This document shows, in pieces, positions 22,182-32,845 of a stretch of DNA of 64,000 nt. The DNA lies in the NCBI GenBank assembly GCA_032433765.1, contig JAVIAB010000092.1:61976126-62040125 (forward strand). The letters are read 5' to 3'. This DNA comes from Megaustenia siamemsis (Eukaryota > Mollusca > Gastropoda > Stylommatophora > Ariophantidae). The notes below the pieces were generated by a model. It was not told the origin of the DNA, did no database searches, and was given only the letters and a program-made list of their open reading frames with translations. Position 1 is the first letter of the stretch, and every line of letters starts with the position of its first letter. The position numbers and the translations under genes are program-made.

Positions 22182-22228
22182 ACTCTCATTCTTTCTTTCT
22201 TTCTTTTTTTCTTTCTTTCTTTCTTCTT
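22150..22228. repeat. (CTTT)n microsatellite
   Basis: About 78 bp of CTTT tetranucleotides with a few interruptions. Confidence 0.95.
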
Positions 22229-22334
22229 TGTGTGTTTTTTTTTATTTTGTGTGTAAAGAGTTTTTTCCCCTCATTGATCTGCTCTTACTTGACCAATCAG
22301 TCAATGGCACATCATTGGGAGGTGGAGTAGGTTC

Positions 22335-22445
22335 TGAATCATCTCTCTTGTTTGCCAATCCTGATGCATGTAGCCAACTATGAGTCACTGATTGCTCTTA
22401 TCCCAACTGCTGGTGCATGTCTCTTATATGAGTTGTCGCTGCTCA
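22335..22445 (-). repeat. Rep-2 fragment
   Basis: GCCAATCCTGATGCATGTAG and CCAACTATGAGTCACTGATTG match the CCGATCCTGGCGCAAGCCATCAGTTATGAGTCACTGA end of Rep-2 with many substitutions. Old fragment. Confidence 0.55.
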
Positions 22446-22594
22446 TTTGATTCCAGTAAATAGATTGCTGACAATATCTTCAGTGTAGCTCCCACAATGA
22501 CTCTGAGTTGTCTCCTTACTCTGCACATTAGATATATATTTGCAGTTGTTCAAATGTAATGTTGCCCTTAAGTAAGCAAGTAATATTTTTTTAT

Positions 22595-22745
22595 TTTTAC
22601 GCCATTACTTGAGAAGGATCACTGCTCAAAGACTAGGAGTCTGTAAAGTCACAAAGTAGCCATATATTCACAGAGATTTCCCAGCACCTGTGGCAAGATT
22701 CAAATCATAAACCTTCTTGCTTATAGGCCATCATGTTACTTCTAT
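22595..22745 (-). mobile_element. Old tRNA-derived SINE (Rep-5-like)
   Basis: On the minus strand the right end has a tRNA-like block (TAACATGATGGCCTATAAGC, then a box-B-like GATTTGAATC). The layout resembles 28,655-28,825. Diverged. Confidence 0.45.
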
Positions 22746-22749
22746 GCTG

Positions 22750-22970
22750 CCCAGGGAATATGGTGTTATTGCCCAAATTTTGTAACGATGCACAGTACAT
22801 TTTATGGATATGGTCGGTAACATGCAGGCTTACCTACTTTCCTAAAATAATCAAAGTCTTGGCAAATTCTAGAGCCATGTTGTTTTGAGAAAGATTTGGC
22901 ATATCTGGGAATTGAACTACAAATCTTCTGATCAGTAACAAGCATGCTATCCACTGACCCGCTGCAGTTT
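22750..22970 (-). mobile_element. SINE-1, diverged, with head
   Basis: GGGAATATGGTGTTATTGCCC, ACATTTTATGGATATGGTCGGT and a terminal AATTGAACTACAAATCTTCTG...CCACTGACCCGCTGCAG follow the SINE-1 minus-strand order. Many substitutions. Confidence 0.65.
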
Positions 22971-23149
22971 ACATATATCTGAGAGTGAATCTCTTACAAA
23001 TTGCTTGAGAATTCAAGTAAGTACTTCAATATTCTTGGTTTAAATTTGCTGACCCAAGCAAATTTTGTACACTACTGAATTACTAATTGTATTGACTCAC
23101 AGCACCAGAGAGAAAACAGTTGTACAATAATTTATATCAAGTAATTTGT

Positions 23150-23545
23150 ATGTAACGAGGAAATTAGAGAAATCGCCAATCAACCACTAATATCTTCAGT
23201 AATAAAGAAAAGACGATGGTCATATGTTGGACATGTGATGAGAAGAGATAATAACCGAACAGCAAAGCAAGCCCTCATGGGGAAACAACAGGTAAGAGGA
23301 AAAGAGGAAGACCCAGAGAGACACTGAGAAGAACATTGATGAGAGAAGCACGAGCAGCAGGAATCAGCTCCCTCGGTGAGATAGAGCTGCTTGCACAGAA
23401 CAGAGACAAATGACGATATTTGATAAAATATCTTTACAAGAATTGAAAACTGCTAGAACAAAAATTCAGATAAGAGAGGGAGTGTCTTGGTCTACGCCCT
23501 ATGGGCCAGCTACGGCTCGAAAAGTCAATAGACAGATAGATAGAA
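23150..23545 (+). mobile_element. LINE-D, RT C-terminal and 3' UTR
   Basis: Reads VIKKRRWSYVGHVMRRDNN, then GKRGRPRETLRRTLMREARA in broken frames, then a 3' UTR with GCCCTATGGGCCAGCTACGG and TCAATAGACAGATAGATAG. It lies just upstream of the second UTP15 exon, wholly within the intron. The KRRW...GHVMRR...GRPR order is typical of the C terminus of these endonuclease-RT proteins. Confidence 0.8.
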
Positions 23546-23585
23546 TTTGTATATTACTGGATCTATGTGTGATCTTTCTTCACAG

Positions 23586-23687
23586 ACTGACAATATTGTT
23601 GCTTTAAAGAGACGGGAGGTCCTTGCTCCCTATGACAAACACCTCAAGTCTTTTAACCACACAAAGGCACTTGATGCTGCTATGCAG
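23586..23687 (+). CDS. UTP15: UTP15 internal exon
   Basis: This 34-codon exon is phase 0 at both ends. The acceptor is CTTCTTCACAG and the donor GTAAGA. It encodes TDNIVALKRREVLAPYDKHL followed by KSFNHTKALDAAMQ. In vertebrate UTP15 the corresponding segment has a YD-x-x-LK-x-F-x-x-x-KALD pattern that opens the C-terminal domain (Pfam UTP15_C). YDKHLKSF and KALD are visible here. It follows the first exon by a 2.6 kb intron filled with LINE-B, LINE-D and SINE relics. Confidence 0.9.
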
Positions 23688-25640
23688 GTAAGAGCTGTCA
23701 AACTGTATACAGTCATAAATTATATATATTAATTAACCCTCATAATAGAAGTTGTGTAAGCAGTAGTGAACATTAGAACTCTGCAGACTAAAATAGTTTT
23801 CTGCTAATGGATCATACTCAAAATGTATTTCTAAAGCTACATGCAATAATAAGTATGTCTTATAAAAATAGGGCAACACAAACCATGGACAGTTCACAAA
23901 ACTAAATAAATATTGCAAGAAGAAGCAGAAGGAGGAGAATAATGGGAGCTGAAATCACAAGATAAGAGGAGTTCTTTGAAACACTTGAAAAGATTAGTGT
24001 TTCTTCTCAATGAAAATGTTAGAAAATTAATGCATCCATGCAGTGGTGACTACTATCAGGAACATGGCATCTATACACGAGTGTGCACTTTTAAGTCTGC
24101 CTCTCTTCATCTTTTTCTTTCCTATTATCTACCTTCTCTTCTTGTTTCTTCATTATTTTCTCTCTTCATCATTAATTTTTTTCTCCTTACCTTTGCCTCT
24201 TCTCTCTCCCCTCCTGCTAATGTTCCGCTTTTCTTTGAACTCTTCCTCACTTCTTTCATTCTACCTTCCTCTCTCCAGTCCTGATTTTCTTCCTCCCTGC
24301 TCTGTTCTCTTCATCACTTCCTCACTTTTTTTCAACTCTTAACTCCTTCTCCTTAAATTGATATATTTCTACTCCACTGTTTATACAGATTTGATATTTT
24401 CTTTCATAATTAAATAAAGGTGAATTCTGGTAAAGCTGATTACCTGCAGCAGTCGCTCTCAACCTGTGTTACTCTTATGGGCAGTATTATTTTTTTAATT
24501 AAAATGTTCATCGAAACTCAATCATCCCATGCCATACATAAAATGAGAACATGCTAACATATCAGGTGTACTTACAGTTATATTATCATTGTCAATGACC
24601 ATAACACAAGAATGTAAGCTGGTGACAATTTTATATATTTCAATTACCTGTAAATATGTATCTCAGAACTATTAAAGTCCTTAAAGTTTACCAGAAAACG
24701 TTCCAGCTGAGAGAAAAAAAAGCCCTGCCTGTAGGTATTTACCAGGACATTTAAAGGTTCCCTTTGTGTCTTAATGCATTTGGGGAATAAGATGTTAGTG
24801 CCTATATTTGTAAATGATCAATTCCACATTTTATGAATTATGTCGATGCTGAAAGGCAAAAGAGGAAGGAAAGAAGAAGAAAATGAATGATATGGTCAGT
24901 ATCACACCAAGCTGGCCTATTTTCCCTGAAAAATCTGTTACCTCTTTAAGGCTGGATGAACTTAGGAGCTGTCAATTGGTTGGCCTTTGTTAAGACATTT
25001 ACATTTTTTTAAATAATCTGGATAAGGTAAAGCAAATTAACAATGTAAGAAAGGATACTAATCAGGTTATGAAATTACTTGAATACTAAACAAGCTCCAG
25101 AGGTGTGTATATTCAATTATTTAACCCTAGAAAATCCCCTGTACACATCACTTTGATGTTATGTGATGTGAGAGTTATTTGTTTGAATTCATTGCATGGT
25201 TTGAGTTTTGAAAAAAAAATATACATACACTTTTTTGTTAGCGTTATTCTTTCATTGCATTTTAATCCTATTATGTGTTATTTACACACAGTTGAGACAA
25301 TATACAATTTTGATAACAGCATATACATTAATTGCAGACATTGTCCCAATGTATAGGGTACAGTTTATATGGGAATGGGTGCACAAGTTAAAAAAAAAAG
25401 TTTGAAAACATTGACCTACAGGGAATGAAATATATAGTCTTTTAAAAGCTTTACATAAACATACCAGTGCAAGTTGACAAAGGCAGATTGATTGAAACAT
25501 CCATTTCTGTTTGCACATTTCTGATCAACTGCTGTTTATATATAATGAGTAAGCCATGCCATCATGAGGGCTGACTCCATAATTGTTAACTTCTAGAAAC
25601 AAGTTTATTTACCTAGTAAAATGTTTCTTATCCCAATCAG
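23688..25640. other. UTP15 intron
   Basis: Mostly A/T-rich, with a T/C-rich stretch at 24,090-24,350. A diverged, headless SINE-1 (minus strand) lies at about 24,780-24,990, where GGGAATAAGATGTTAGTGCC, CCCTGAAAAATCTGTTACC and TTAAGGCTGGATGAAC occur in order. No exon was found. Confidence 0.55.
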
Positions 25641-25774
25641 TTAAAGATACGCAAAGCAACTCCAGAGGTGACAGTCAGCATTATGCAAGAGCTGATACGA
25701 AGAGGCCATATCCGCACAGCCATCTCAGGCAGAGATGATGCTAGTTTGTTAAATGTTCTACAGTTCATTCACAA
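25641..25774 (+). CDS. UTP15: UTP15 internal exon (C-terminal domain)
   Basis: 134 nt, starts in phase 0 after acceptor TCCCAATCAG and ends two bases into a codon at donor GTAACC. It encodes LKIRKATPEVTVSIMQELIR then RGHIRTAISGRDDASLLNVLQFIHK. This lines up with the PEVTVSIIKELNRRG...ALAGRDE...HVLNFL region of vertebrate UTP15, the best conserved piece of the C-terminal domain. Without splicing the frame would end at TAA exactly at the donor (AAG|TAA), which confirms that the GT inside AAGTAACC is used. Confidence 0.93.
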
Positions 25775-25855
25775 GTAACCTACATTGTTTGCTTTGTTCA
25801 TTTTCTTAAAGAAGTTTAGTGTTAGTCTCCACCACACATAATCTTTGATTGATTC

Positions 25856-25872
25856 ACACACACACACACACA
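25856..25872. repeat. (CA)n microsatellite
   Basis: A short CA run followed by a CCCCA-rich stretch to about 25,900. Intron sequence 25,900-26,500 holds no recognised feature. Confidence 0.85.
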
Positions 25873-26519
25873 CCCCACCCCACACCCCCACCCCAACCAA
25901 GAAAAGAATAAAATAAATTATCATTTTAATTTTTTGCATTTCCAATATTTTATCTTGTTCTGTTTGTATCTTGATATATACTTCTCTCTGTCTCTCTCTT
26001 TATTCACTTCTTCGTATAATCTTTTGAGAGTACATAGTTTTAGTTCTTGCCCTTCTATCAGCCCCTTCATTGTTTATTGTAGCATTCTCAGATGTCAGTC
26101 CATCCTAATTTGTTTCTACCAAGAGCTTTTCTTCCATCTCCTCTTTTGATATATGCTTTGTAGGTGTAGAATCTCTTGGTATTTTATTCAGATGTACAGA
26201 CATTCTTATTGTAACAATATATTATCCACTTGTAGCATTCCAGGCCTCTCTCGGCTTCACCAGTTATGCTGGATGTTTTGAGGCAACTCTAGATGTTTTT
26301 TTTTCCTCTACTGTAGTGGTTATGTGATACAAGACCATGAATACTTTTTGTCCAGCCCCTCCTTTGTCCTGTTTCCACCTCTCATGACAATGATGTAGGG
26401 TTCTATATCTGAGCCTTACCGCTAAAGTAATTTTCCCAAAACACCCCAATACTTGTGATGTCATGAGCTATAGATGGCTGACCTCAGTATACCTACAACT
26501 GCCCCTGCTCGATATACTG

Positions 26520-27972
26520 TAAACATCAAACCACGGATCGCAGAATGACATGGATAAATCAGATAGACAAAGAAAAACAAAAGAGCCAGAAAACGAACAG
26601 ATATAATGAAGAAATTAGTAGGAACGCTCTGGGAGCAGAGAGCAATATCTTGAAATGACTATATGTAGGAAGTGTAAGACCAGTCCTAGAGTATGGAGTC
26701 ACAGCCTGGACTACAGCGTCCAAATCACAGCTTAGCAAAATTAACAGAACACAAAACTAGGCTGCTCGTATCATCACTGGTGCTATGAAATCTACACCTA
26801 TCGAGACTCTAGAAACAGTAACAGGTTTACAACCTTTAGAAGACAGACTGAAAACTAACGTAATGCAACAAGCGGAGAAATATAAAAGGCTCCCTAACCA
26901 CCCCATGCACCAAAGAATAACTGGTTTCGGAAAAGGAAGACTAAAGTGGAGCAACTTCGCTGCAATCTCCAAAGAACTGGCAACTAGTGACCCAGACTGT
27001 CCCAAACAATGCCGAAACCCATAATCCCATCTGATATGACTCCTTATGGGAAACACGAAATACCAGAACTTAAGGAGGACATAATAGAAATCATGAAAAA
27101 AGGTACCCAAACAGACACAGAGAGAAAACACATAGCAGAAAAACACACAAACGAGAACTACCCACAGGACTCCTGGTCACACATATACACAGATGGCTCT
27201 GCTACAAATGCCACCAGAAATGAGGAAGAGGTGTGTTCTTGAGGCTGAATAATCAGGAAGAGATCACCAAGTCAATGGCTACTGGAAAATTATCAAACAA
27301 CTATAAAGCAGAGTCAGAAGCCCTCAAAGATGCTGCAAAATTGACTATCCAACAGAAAAATAACATGCACAAGAAATTGGTATTACTGACTGATGCACTG
27401 TCAGTCTTAACAGCTCTAAAAACCTCCAGGAACAGTGAGCTAGATGACTTGAGAACAACCCTAGACCAACTATGCAATAACTTCCAGAGAGTGGCCATCC
27501 AGTGGATACCATCACACTGTAATATACACGGAAACGAACGCGCAGACAACCTAGCTAAAGAGGGAGGGGGATTACCACAAGAGAACCATCTGGTCAGCTA
27601 CGATGAAGCCAAATCCATCTTCAAAGGCCAGTGTCATGAAAAATGGAAACAAGAACACCCAAAATATAACGAGAGGAATGGATACCTCCAACTATCAAGG
27701 AGGGATCAAGTCATCATACTTTGCTTACGCACTGGCCACAACAGAATGAGAAACCACATGTTCACCAAACTCAAAATAGGAACTACCAGCCAATGCCACT
27801 GTACACTGGATAACATGACAACAAAACATGTTCTACAGGATTGCCCCAGTACACAGACCTGAGAAGGACAATGTGGTCCACACCCACCTCCCTGGAAGAA
27901 AAACTATACAGGGCAACCGAATTACTTAAACAGACAGCTGCCTTCATAAGAGAGTCCAGAATCCTAGTCTGA
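26520..27972 (+). mobile_element. I-like non-LTR retrotransposon, RNase H and 3' end
   Basis: A 5'-truncated element in the large UTP15 intron. In broken frames it reads VRPVLEYGVTAWTTAS, then AARIITGAMKSTPIETLE (26,760-26,815), a linker, and an RNase H domain. The domain shows all four expected acidic sites: IYTDGSA (27,185-27,205), KAESEAL, LLTDALSVL and GNERADNLA. It finishes with a CxC...H...C knuckle (CHCTLDN...KHVLQDC, 27,796-27,845). A 1-nt frame break at about 27,220-27,232 in a G/A-rich string and stops upstream make it non-functional. An RNase H after the RT places it near the I/Jockey/Nimb branches of LINEs; the exact family is uncertain. Confidence 0.85.
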
Positions 27973-28654
27973 ATGAGCCATGACCGCAGCAGAAGAAGAA
28001 AACATCACAACTATTGGTTGGTCCATCCCCCTCAGTGGACAGACTCAGAGATATCTGTGGCGACGGTTGGACTTTAAGAAGTTGGTTTTTTTTTTTAATC
28101 CCTACAATGTTGCTAGATATGGCCATTCACAAAAAGTAAGAAAAAAAAAAGAGTTATTTACCATGGGATTGAGATGTTTGAAAAAAGTCAGTAGAAGTGA
28201 CCAGAAGAGACAAAGTCAGAAACAAGGTTAATAATAAAAAGTGCTGGCCTAGAACCAATTTTAAATTACATACAAAAACAACAAACAATATGGTTTGTTC
28301 ACCTGGAGAGAATGCCAAGCGATGCATTCCATACCATACAAGACATACACAAGGAAGAGGAGAATGACATAGAGGTTGAGGCAGATACTACATTGGAGAG
28401 ACATCAGAGAAATTCTTTTTCATCAGAGTTCCCCCATTAATTGGGCATGGGTGTGTTGTGTCACTAGTTGACAGTCAACCACGATATCTGCAACTTTTAG
28501 CCTGATACATCCATCTTCTGCATGGGTAGATTTCACTTAACAATTTTGCCAGAGCTGCGACCATTTTTAAACTACTTTTTTTTTTGTTTGACTGATAATG
28601 GTTCTACAACATTGATAGAGTGTACACAGGACCTTCTGTTTTCAGCTTTTATTC

Positions 28655-28825
28655 AAGAGAGAGCTAGACATCATATTTCACTACCTAGAAACTGGCAGTA
28701 GATCAAACCATAAGAAACCAAGGATTCAAAGGGAATAATTTCAACCACCTGTAATGTGATTCAAACCTAAGACCTTCTTGACCAGAGTCTGACATCCTAC
28801 TTCTAGACCACCAAGTTCCCCCTAG
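28655..28825 (-). mobile_element. Rep-5 copy 1 (tRNA-derived)
   Basis: GAGAGCTAGACATCATATTT and CACTACCTAGAAACTGG match 39,288-39,385. The right end on the minus strand has a tRNA-like head with box-B-like GGTTTGAATCAC. Old and diverged. Confidence 0.55.
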
Positions 28826-30104
28826 CTAAAAACTCTACAATAGCATTACCTATCAGTGACCAGGAGCACAAATCAAGGTCTATAACTTTGTAAACCACCC
28901 CCCCCACCTCTTTCCCTCCACCCCCTTCCCCAACACACACACACACACCTTAAATGGAAAAGGAAGAGAGACATTTTTTTAAATTTTATTTTTTCCTTTA
29001 ATTTTAATCTGATACTTGTTGGTTAGTGAACAGAGAGCAGTAAAAATCTCTATTCAATTATTTTAATATTTATATTTTGTAAAATTATTTGTTATCTATG
29101 AAAGCATTTATCATTTATTAAGTGAAATTTTTACCATTTTCAGCATCAATAAGTTATAACAATATTAAACACTCTTTTCCTTATTTCATTGCTTTTTCAA
29201 TTAATCCCATTATTGGACTATTTATACACAGTTGCAACATATAAATTTGAAATAACTACAATTATTGTAATCACTCCACATGGTGTACAAAAACTTTAAT
29301 GGCATTAGTGCCTAATTTCACTTTGATCTTCATCATATCTTTGAGTAATGTGTTCAGCATTACACCAGTTCTATGTGTGTGTGTGTGTGTGTGTCTCTCT
29401 TTCTCTCTTCCCCCCCCCCCCCAAAAAAAAACCATTGAGTGAGTGAACTTTGCAACAGTTGATCAGAATCAGACCATATCTCTTGTCCTCAGTAAACCAG
29501 TTATTGTGTATATTTTGTACATCTATGGGTCTGCCTAAAGTGCAGTGAAGTTGTTTCTTTTAATCAGTAGTATGAGATTCTTTAGTTTATGAAATGTATT
29601 TTGGTTAATTGTAGAACCTTCTTCACCTGCTGTTTATTTGTTGTAGAATATGAATAATTTACCAGCAGAAGAATTTTACATTTTTGCCATTTTTGAATGT
29701 AAATGCAACTGTGAAGGATCACATTAGGAAGCTTATTTCAAAAAGCAGAAAGTAAATCCATCTGTAACTCCAGCTTAGCTTATAGTTAATTGCAGACATT
29801 TTTATTTTAATTTGTATCTGGCATTTCATTTAAGAAAGTAAAAGAAATAATTTTTTTACTCTCATTTCTTTCTTTGTCTTTATTTATTTCATTTTAAAGC
29901 AAATGGAAAATTGAAATAATTGTTGTATAGGTTTTCAGGTTTAACTAATGTTCTTCACTTTATTTCAATTTTCCCCACCGTCTACTTCTTTAGATTTGTT
30001 TAGAAAGTTTTCAAGTTTTGCGAAGATTGTTATTAGAGATTTGATAGTAGTGTGCAAAATGATGTTTTCAGGCTTCTACAGATCTAAGTAAAGAGCCCTG
30101 TCAC
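28826..30104. other. UTP15 intron, A/T-rich
   Basis: It has C/CA-rich tracts at 28,896-28,950, a (GT)n at 29,372-29,393 followed by CT and a C12/A9 junction. No exon or recognisable element. Confidence 0.45.
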
Positions 30105-30265
30105 ATCGCATGACATATAAGGAATATGCCATCAGTGTCTACATTTTTATAGACCTGGCATATTATTTTTTGGGGTAATGTGATCAGTATTATGCTTGTG
30201 GCACTTTACTTTCCCAGAAAAAAAATCTGGTAACCCTTTTGAGGCTAGATGAACCTAGAAACTCT
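30105..30265 (-). mobile_element. SINE-1, diverged, headless
   Basis: CATGACATATAAGGAATATG, TTTTTTGGGGTAATGTGATCAGT and CTTTACTTTCCCAGAAAAAA follow the SINE-1 minus order; it ends at GGCTAGATGAACCTAG. Confidence 0.7.
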
Positions 30266-30441
30266 TTAGTTGTCACGTTCACTAACTATCACTTCTATTG
30301 AACTATCCTGCCTTCTTTTACAGATGTTCTTGCCCATTATCATATTTTGTATGTTTGAAAGAATATCTTTTTACTGCTATTATATATGTGTGTGTGTATG
30401 TGAACTGGCACATGCATACAAACATCTTACAAATATTGATG

Positions 30442-30444
<3 letters not shown>

Positions 30445-30497
<53 letters not shown>
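30445..30497. repeat. (TA)n microsatellite just before a UTP15 acceptor
   Basis: About 52 bp of TA ending 21 nt upstream of the exon at 30,518, between any branch point and the exon or replacing part of the polypyrimidine context. Confidence 0.95.
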
Positions 30498-30498
<1 letters not shown>

Positions 30499-30517
30499 TA
30501 CTTTCTTTTATTTCAAG

Positions 30518-30576
30518 GAATATCAGCAGCCCAAACTTTATGAGCACACTACTGGATGTCTTCAATCTTATTCTCG
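30518..30576 (+). CDS. UTP15: UTP15 internal exon (C-terminal domain)
   Basis: 59 nt, entering in phase 2 after acceptor TTTATTTCAAG and leaving one base into a codon at donor GTAAGT. Joined to the previous exon it gives FIHK|NISSPNFMSTLLDVFNLIL. Vertebrate UTP15 has [20 protein letters not shown] at this place, so the N-x-S-x-P-x-F and hydrophobic spacing agree. Confidence 0.88.
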
Positions 30577-30745
30577 GTAAGTGTAGCTTCAGTTTGTTCC
30601 TTTTTTCAAAACCTTTTATTATTTCACTGATATTGTCATCATATTTACAGGTTGAAAGTACAGCTTTTTTCAATATAAAACTGACTTTAAAAGCTATCAA
30701 TGCGTGATCAGAACATTTATTTCTTCATAATAATCTGTGGGTTTT

Positions 30746-30838
30746 AATTGTGCATATATGATGACATTTCAGTTGTAAATGTCACATTTTAATTGTGCAT
30801 ATATGATGACATTTCAGTTGTAAATGTCACATTTTAAT
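30746..30838. repeat. Exact 45-bp tandem duplication with hairpin
   Basis: AATTGTGCATATATGATGAC plus ATTTCAGTTGTAAATGTCACATTTT occurs twice in tandem at 30,746 and 30,791, identical. Each unit holds the inverted repeat TGACATTT/AAATGTCA around a 7-nt loop. It lies in the last UTP15 intron. Confidence 0.9.
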
Positions 30839-31067
30839 TGTTGTACTGAGGTCCATTGTTTACAAAATTGTAAAAAAAAACTGATGAAGAAATGACCACT
30901 TCAACAGTCTAATTTTGTGGTGAGCTCACTTTCCTGTTGAATGGAAGCGAAAGTGCTCATGATGATGATGATATGATTAATTGAAACTTATGGAAGTTAA
31001 ACATGAAACATTATCATATGAGAATATCTTGTTGTATGTGTCATAACTTTTTTTACTTTATGTTCAG

Positions 31068-31417
31068 ATATTTATGGCATCTCTGAATTAATGAACAGCG
31101 GCCCATTAGAAGCTTGCCTGCTGAAGATTAAAGAACTTGTCAATACTGAAGTCCATCTGATGACCAATGTCCAGCAAATCATGGGCTCCCTGGATCTTTT
31201 GTTTGCTGTTGCTGAAAACCAAACAGTTCCACTCATTTCCAAAGCTGCTTCAGAGAATGCTTCCAACAACAGTCACACGGGTGCTGAACCAATGTCTGGT
31301 GTGGAGTCTGGAGAGATTAAGTGCAACAGTTCTGATGCCCAATTGGATGGCAAAAGCTTATTAGATGCTATTGGTTCATTAGCATCACAAGGGACAGGTG
31401 CTGATATAAAAGTGTAG
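31068..31417 (+). CDS. UTP15: UTP15 terminal coding exon
   Basis: Acceptor TTTATGTTCAG; the first two bases complete GAT, giving DIYGISELMNSG. The exon continues to TAG at 31,415-31,417. Near 31,105-31,210 it reads ACLLKIKELVNTEVHLMTNV and then QQIMGSLDLLFAVAE. This matches the end of vertebrate UTP15, where an LxxLxxLVxxEIxxQxxLxxxLGxMDxLFA pattern closes the domain. About 70 residues of serine/asparagine-rich tail follow, longer or different from vertebrates. The five exons together encode 265 residues, roughly the C-terminal half of a protein usually a little over 500 residues long. Confidence 0.92.
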
Positions 31418-31658
31418 CACTGAATGTTGTATGTTCTGTTTCTGTATTTCATATGAGATGGAAGATTGTATCTATGGGGTGTTGCTACTTGTAAAATGGT
31501 GTGTTTTAGTTCATTTATATGGTGACAAAACAATTGATATTGGATAGTGTGAATGAAAGAAGTAGGAAATGAGAATATGAGACATTGTTCAGTGCATGAA
31601 TATTAAGTTCAAATGCTTTTGTCTAAATCTCTGGTTTGAATCTAAAAGAATTTGATAA

Positions 31659-31664
31659 AATAAA
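31659..31664 (+). terminator. Likely UTP15 polyadenylation signal
   Basis: First AATAAA downstream of the UTP15 stop, 242 nt after it, followed by T-rich sequence. The actual cleavage site cannot be seen. Confidence 0.6.
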
Positions 31665-32845
31665 GAAACTGAATTATGTATTTAAAAACAGAAATACACT
31701 TGTTGTTTTCATCAAATTGTTTGTGTTTGTTTATTTTATTCTATATTTCGAACTTGTTAGAGTTATCTTGTGTTTTAACTTTTTAATAATCAAAATTTAT
31801 TTTAAAAATTTTTTTTTAAAAAAAAGCTTGTTTTTAATCATTATCTCCAAAAGAATATAAAGATATCACATGTTTTAGTTATCCTAAAGCAATGACAGAA
31901 ACACTGTTTATCCACTTATCTGAATAATTAACCCTCAACAACTGCAGTTTTATTTTTTTTATGAACTGCAATGACATTTTAAAAAAAAACAATGGAAAAT
32001 ACAAGCAAGTTAAAAAAAATTACAAACAAAATTAATAAAGCAGAGGAATCCAATTAAATTTAGTGGGGGAAAAAATCTGAGTAGAGAAAACTACAGATTT
32101 AGAAGAAAAAAATGTATATTTCTTCTTATTCTTTCCTTCCTCATCACCTAGCCTTTCAGCGTTGAGAGAAGATATAATTTGTGGTCTTTTACTCTTCTGT
32201 TGGCCTCTTCTATGTTTCCTAGTGTTTCCATCAGTCCATCTTTTCATGGTCGAATTTTTAAGTCTGGTGTTCTCGCAACTTAGACTTGTGTTTTGGTCTC
32301 TGTCTAATCACGTGGTCAAACCATTATTCTGCTGATTCGTTGTACATTCTATAGCGGAAATTATTACTATAGCTCATTTCAAATCACTTGCCCAACTTCA
32401 AAACGCTATTGCAGCTGCAGTTTTCTTAAAGCGGCGAATTTCTTTGATATTTGTCAAAATTGTAAATTGTGAACCCCTAAATAATAGAAATTACCGTAGT
32501 TGCTGGTCTATGATTAATTTTCACTAGGTAAAGGTGTGGCCGTAATGGGGAAATAACTGAATAAGGAAAAACACCAGGAGAATTATTGTCTTCTCAGTTC
32601 GAGGACGGACGATAATATCAAGGTATACCTGTATGTCCAATTTTCATAGTTGTGTGGTCCTGAAAAGGACCGTTTGTTGAACTAATTTAAGGTAATATAG
32701 GGGCCAACATTGTGGGGGCTATATACTTTCATTCTGAATCAGACGAGTCTAAAAGATTAATAACTGTTTGGGGTTGAATATTCCACAAACCATCATTTTT
32801 CCAATATTCCTCTTCCTGTTTTAAGACGTGGTCTTCACATTTAGC
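31665..32845. other. Intergenic sequence after UTP15
   Basis: A/T-rich with poly-A/T runs to about 32,040; nothing recognised beyond that. Ends of the transposon at 32,846-33,994 should lie here, but I could not pair terminal inverted repeats. Confidence 0.4.
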
